In this document: in pieces, positions 59,370 to 64,000 of the stretch | Position numbering within the stretch: position 1 is the first letter of the stretch | How the letters are laid out: each line of letters opens with the position of its first letter | From: Micractinium sp. NFX-FRZ | Lineage: Eukaryota; Chlorophyta; Trebouxiophyceae; Chlorellales; Chlorellaceae | DNA: 64,000 bases | Assembly (NCBI GenBank): GCA_029339195.1 | Contig: JAPTJF010000080.1 | Coordinates: 1-64,000, forward strand | Direction: 5' to 3' | The notes under the pieces: generated by a model | What the model was told of the DNA's origin: nothing | Database searches by the model: none | The model's input: only the letters and a program-made list of their open reading frames with translations | Made by a program: the position numbers and the translations under genes

Positions 59370-62300
59370 TCACTTGGCGTGGCGCAGGGGGGAGGCGAGG
59401 TAGGGGGCGAGCAGGGCCGCGATCTTGGCGTGGTGGGCGGCCAGGTCGGGGTACAGGGCGTCAAAGTCGGCGCCATACTTGGTCTTGTGCAGGTCCACCT
59501 GAGGTGAAAGAGGCCAAGGGCATGGGGAGGGAGGGTGGTTGAGGGGCGGAGTGGGGGGCAGATGTGAGAGGCCAAGGGGGCGAGGGGGCGGCATTCCCAA
59601 GGCCGAGCGGGCAAGGCAGCGACAGGTGCAGGCTTGCGACGGCGGCCAGCCATGCCAGCCAGCCAGGCCGGGCAGCCAGCGATCGACGTCCGGGCGGGAG
59701 GCAGGCGGGTGCAACTGTTGTTACAAAAAATCTGGCACAAAGTGCAACACTGCAAAGCCCACCACGGTTTCTGCTCACAACCAGCTGCAGATGACGCACC
59801 CAACCCGGTCGTCAACGCCCTGCCTGTCAGCACCGGACAAGCAACCACAGACCCGGTTGCCAATGCCCGCCCCCTCACCAGGTCAAACAGGAAGGTGTCG
59901 GCAACCGACAGCTTGCTGCCCACGGCAAAGCCATCCTGCAGGTGGGACACAGTAGGCAGGATGGAGGGGCAAGGGGCAGGCACGTGAGCAGGTGGGTGAC
60001 ACAGCAGGCAGGACAGGGAGATGGGGGGGCACATGAGCTCATGAGCTGCGACCTCAGCTGGCGCTGCAGCTCAGGCAGGCAGCTCAGGCAGGCAGGCAGG
60101 CAGACGGCTCAGGCAGGCAGGCAGGCAGCTTAACACAGGGAGGGTGCGGGCAGCACACATGATGCGGAGGAGAGGCAGGAAGGCATGGCAGCGGCGGCGC
60201 CCACCTTGCCGTGCTTCTTGACAAAGCCGTCCACGTAGGCCATGTGCGCGCCCCCGCACTTCTCCTTGGCCGACTCCCGCTGCAGGTGCTTGGCCAGGTA
60301 CTCAGCCTTGGCCTCGTCCGTCTGCATGGTAGCGGACACGTGATTCTTGGTTTTGGATTGAGAGGGAAGGACAGGCTTGCTTAGCCAGGTACTCAGCCTT
60401 GGCCTCGTCCGTCTGCACACAAAAGTGGAGTGCACAGGTGGTAAGAGGTGTCGGTGTGAACTGTCAATTTGGGGAGGGTGCATCGGCAACCTGGCCTTGG
60501 CCTCGTTCCGTCTGCATGGAATGCAAGCCAGCGGGGGTATATAGGAGAGAGTCCGCATGCCGTCGTGGCGATTGAGAGGGAGGGACAGGCTGCAGGTGCT
60601 TGGCCAGGTACTCACCCTTGGCCTCGCCCGTCTGCACGGAAGCAGGGGTTGACAAGCGGACAGGGTGGGACAGGCGAGAGGAGGGGGCGGGAAAGGTTGA
60701 GGAAAGGGTGGGATAGGGGGAGGTCTGCCGAGGTCACGAACTGGTGGGGGCAGAAGCTGGGGCAACTAACGGCATGCGGGGCGGTGCTCGGGGGCAACCT
60801 CAGCCTTCACCCAACATTAAGCGACGGCGACAGGGGAGGGCGACACTCGTTTGTGCAGCCGTTGTACGCTCCAGGTGCGCACCCATGCGCTCAAACCGGC
60901 AGCGCCTCTCAACCCCTTCCCCAACGCCGCCTCGAGGAGCCGCCAGGAACAGGGGTTGGTTTTTCGCCATGGGGCCAGTGTTGCTATTGAATGCACCCCG
61001 TCCCCCTTGGAGCCAGGGACTAAAGGAACCAGGGATTGGAACCAGGGATTGGGAACCAGGGATTGGGAAACAGGGCCCCTCCTCCCACCTGCTGGGCCTC
61101 CATGTAGGCGAGAGGGATGATCTTGCTCTTGATGTCCCCCATGCCGTCCAGCAGCTGGTCGATGCGCGCCGCCTCCAGGGGGCCGCTGCCGTACAGGTCG
61201 TGCTTGCGGGCCAGGTACCTGCCGGGGGGATGTGGATTACAAGTTACAAGGTAAACGTGAGTTAAGAAACACGGCTGGGGCAGGTGTGGGGCTTGGAACA
61301 GACAGTACATGCCGTGCTTGCGGGCCAGGTACCTGCCGGGGGGGAGCAAGAAGGGGAGGGGAGGGGTGCGAGAGGCAAGGCGTGGGGGATGCAACACAAA
61401 GGGAGTGCTCCTATAGACACCACCTGTGCTTGCAGCACTCCAGGCACAGCTGCAGGCGCGCCCCTGTCCCGCCCACGCCTGCCTAGAGCCTCACCGCAGG
61501 ATGGCGTGGGACTGCACCAAGTCGATGTCGGCATCGCGGTAGCTGCAGCACCAAGGGAGCGGGTGGCGGGGCAAGGCACACGTCAGCCAGCGCGGGAAGG
61601 GACTGCCAAGGAAGGGGCAGTGCCGGGGCGGGGCGGCCGGGTGTTACTTGCTAGCTGGGAAGAGGCGGAGTCAGTGAATGGCGACGCGGGCCACGGCAGC
61701 AGTGGGCGGCAGCAGCAGCAGGGTGGTGCGGCGGAGGCCTGCGGCTCAACACGCACTCCACAGAGGGCACGCTGCATGGCACAACAATGCTACATGCTCA
61801 CAGGCAGCCAGTGTCAGGTCCTTGGCAGCCATTGCTGAGCAGCAGGAGCTCACCGGGGGCACTGCCCAAAGGAGTAGGTCTCCAGGTCCTGCTTCAGCAC
61901 CTGTGGGACACAAGGGCATGCATGTGTGCACCTTGGGATCACACGGGGGCACACACAGAGGCGCAGCGCAGGCGGCAGGAGCTGCGGGGAGGGCGTGGCC
62001 CAACACACTGCGCGTGCCGCCGCGCGCCCTTGCACGCTTCCCGGGTGCAAGCCGCGCTGCGGGCCAGCAGCCGTGCCCGGCCCCATTTCAGCCCAGCCCA
62101 GCTGCCCAGCTCTCACCTCCATGTTTGCAAAGTCCAGGTACTCATTCTCAAATTCAACGCCTGCCGCAGCGAGGGTGAGGCGGATGGACTCGGCCACCGC
62201 TGCAGGCGGGAGGGAGGGAGGAGGGCGGTGCCAGGCGAGCACAGGTTGGAGCGGCGGCAGGCAGGAGAGTGCAGGCGCCCGGCGGCGCGGAGGCAAGCAT

Positions 62301-62488
62301 GGAGGGCCGAATGCAGCTGCCCCAAACTTCTCACGATGCTGCAGCTAGCTGGGACAAGGAAACTGGGCGGCCCACAAGCGCAACATGGATGACGTTGCGC
62401 ACTAGGCCCAACACCCCTTGATCTCTGAGGGGAGTCTACATATCTACTTACCACGGAACGGGAAGTAGGTAACGATAGGCTTGCTCAT
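59370..62488 (-). CDS. Glutathione S-transferase, sigma-like
   Basis: Cytosolic conjugating enzyme of detoxification and redox metabolism. Eight minus-strand exons read from the ATG at 62488 to the stop at 59370-59372, about 215 residues, a normal length. The N-terminal thioredoxin-like domain begins SKPIVTYFPFRAVAESIRLT, with the catalytic Tyr in the YFPFR motif typical of sigma/mu/pi classes. The glutathione-contacting Gln-Ser-His pair is in VQSHAILRYLARKHDLYG. The all-helical C-terminal domain includes KLSVADTFLFDLVDLHKT, with the conserved N-capping Ser-x-x-Asp. Two introns contain strings of copies of the next exon's start (60381-60640 and about 61305-61340). Confidence 0.9.
60322..60640 (-). 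repeat. Four tandem copies of a GST acceptor and exon start
   Basis: The true exon begins at 60321 (minus) with ACGGACGAGGCCAAGGCTGA. Upstream in the intron, the same start, each behind a TGCAG acceptor, recurs at about 60381-60417, 60488-60517 and 60588-60636. Identity is highest in the first and third copies. The copy nearest 60630 has acquired GGTGAGTAC, a perfect internal donor, so it could act as a 16-base mini-exon. Confidence 0.92.
61205..61345 (-). repeat. Duplicated acceptor and start of the GST YLARKH exon
   Basis: GGCAGGTACCTGGCCCGCAA + GCACG is present at the true exon start (about 61196-61224) and again at about 61311-61341, where it continues GCATGTACTGTCTG instead of ACCTGTACGGCAGC. 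Confidence 0.85.
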
Positions 62489-63905
62489 AGCTGCGGCGGC
62501 AGCAGAAGAGGGGGCGGGGAAAGCTTGCAAGCGGAGAAGAGAGAACCAAGCCCTGCGCGCCTTTGTAGGAGTAGAGCTGATGCGGATGACGTCAGCCGGA
62601 TGAGCAAAGTGGCCTTTGGACGGTTCTGGAGCTCCGCATGCTGTAGCCACGCTGCGGCGTCAGCACGGCTGGCAGCGGCGGCGGCATGACCAGCCCTGCC
62701 GAGGAGCTTCTGGATGTTGACAACAGCACCCTAGCGCTAGGTGATCACAACACCTGATGTGATGACCCACGCTTGCTGGCCGCAATTGTCAATCAATGGC
62801 CGAGAGCTGGGGTCGCTGCCTGCGACAATGTGCGCCTTGCACGTGTGCGGACGAGGCAAGCCGTCCCTCTGGGCTGGGTGAGGCATCTTGCAGCCACATG
62901 ATATGCTTTCTATCGCCTGCCTAAAGCACTAGGTACAGGGGCTGTCGCAAGCTGACGCATGTCGCAAGCCGAGCAGGGTGGTGGCAGGGTGGCTTGGTCC
63001 TTGGGCCGATGGGCCCTCCCCCCAGGGAGCTTAAGAAGGCCCAGCCTGCTTTAAGAGTGGGTGGGTCAACGCAGGTTAGAAAACGCCGGTCCTTGATTGG
63101 TCAAACACGGTGCTGAGAGCAGGCAGCCACGTACCCACTCAAGGGTGCTGGAGCGCCTCGTGCAGTGCAGGCTTCTGGGAGGCTGTGTGACCATGCGCTG
63201 GCAAGTGCTAAATGTGCCCTCGAGCGATGCTTGTGTGAGTGCTGCTGCAGGAAGGCTACAATAGTGTGAGTGATGCTGCAATCCCTGCTGCACGGCACCT
63301 AGTAATGAAACTACAAAGTTTCCGTCAGGTATCTGGGAAGCTGCCGCCAAGCCTTGGGGTGTGACGGGCTGCCGCCTTGCTGCCGCCACTGTTGAGATGC
63401 TGACACTTTGACCGCAGAGAGATGTTGCCGACGATCCGCGGAGTACTGGTGCAATCAGGTTGGAGGTGAAAAGTACTTGTTGTAAACACGCATCCACGGC
63501 TTCCCTTCAGTCTGACCCACGCCAGCTGGCGCGCCGCTCCGCGGGGCGCGCTGTGCTGCGCTGCACTGGCTGGACCGCGGAAAGCCCCGCGCTGCATCGG
63601 CATGCCCCTCCTTTTCGGCGCAATCTTCCCTCGCTTGGTCTTGTTCTACAGGAGCCACCGCCAATTCGTTCTGCAGAGGCAGTTGCAAGTGGGTAATCCA
63701 GCGATCTGCGAGTCGTTCGCCGCCGTTCTTCCTGCTGTCGCCTTTGCACCGCTGTATGGAGCAATTCACGTGGTTTGCAGGCAGGGGGGAGTCCGTCGCG
63801 GCGCACCCGCTCATCGCCCGCAACCCCGCATGCCCCGCGTTGCAGGCTGCCCCCTCTCCACGCCCTCGTTCGGGCCGCCACAGCCTTGAGCATCCTCTGG
63901 CAGCC
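62489..63905. other. Divergent intergenic region, GST and the gene at the right end
   Basis: About 1.4 kb with no convincing gene, tRNA or repeat. The GST 5' UTR and promoter and the promoter of the right-end gene must lie here. Confidence 0.5.
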
Positions 63906-63964
63906 ATGCAGCTCGGCGCGCTGGCCCTGATGGCCTGCACGCTGGCCGTGGGCGCCGCCGCTGG
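63906..63964 (+). CDS. First exon of a secreted or membrane protein, truncated by the window
   Basis: ATG at 63906 opens a typical signal peptide (QLGALALMACTLAVGAAA) that runs to a GTGAGC donor at about 63964. The remainder lies outside the window, so no function can be given. Confidence 0.5.
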
Positions 63965-64000
63965 TGAGCCGCCGCCCAACCGCCTGGCTGGGGGGCGGGG

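Noticed and set aside
60060..60130. CRISPR-like short repeat cluster (GGCAGGCAG units)
   Set aside because: Simple tandem repeat in a eukaryotic intron without spacers.
63602..63889. Possible short membrane protein upstream of the right-end gene
   Set aside because: Weak hydrophobic pattern, Arg-rich end and position in the promoter region; no family features.

Overview
The window is nuclear DNA of a green alga. It is GC-rich, coding sequence is split by very many short GT-AG (a few GC-AG) introns, and the gene set includes a FOX1-type multicopper ferroxidase, a PSB33/TEF5-like thylakoid protein and Rab5/RabF-type GTPase. TGTAA motifs, the usual chlorophyte polyadenylation signal, follow several stop codons. 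The style fits Chlorella-clade Trebouxiophyceae better than bacteria, fungi or land plants, but the species call is inference. Exons were joined by hand by matching splice phases, so reading frames are well supported; transcript ends are not.

Layout. 1-5953 (+): amino acid/auxin permease family transporter, 5' end outside the window. 7314-19273 (+): a 30-exon FOX1-like ferroxidase of 1,123 residues. 20126-21722 (-): PSB33/TEF5-like plastid protein. 22221-24554 (+): hemolysin III/PAQR-type seven-helix membrane protein. 24990-28645 (-): Rtt106-like tandem PH histone chaperone with acidic tail. 30476-32782 (+): Gln-rich bZIP factor. 33866-36986 (-): unrecognised type I membrane protein, probably a luminal beta-propeller. 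37736-39681 (+): Rab5-like GTPase. 40605 to about 53876 (-): SMC6 of the SMC5/6 complex with an unusual N-terminal extension. 54509-58713 (+): STE20/germinal-centre kinase. 59370-62488 (-): sigma-like glutathione S-transferase. 63906-end (+): first exon of a secreted or membrane protein. I found no tRNA, rRNA, transposon, CRISPR array or intact mobile element.

The genes are not an operon or pathway. They are ordinary neighbours, several in divergent pairs with 0.5-2 kb between starts. FOX1 has no FTR1 permease beside it here.

The most unusual signal runs through almost every gene: introns repeatedly contain diverged tandem copies ('echoes') of the edge of the adjacent exon together with its splice site, sometimes three or four copies in a row. 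Other points of interest are a FOX1 whose trinuclear-copper ligands sit in domains 2 and 3 (a circular permutation of the usual order), a relatively high number of GC-AG introns, and an SMC6 with a Tudor-like, acidic and Gln-rich N-terminal extension.
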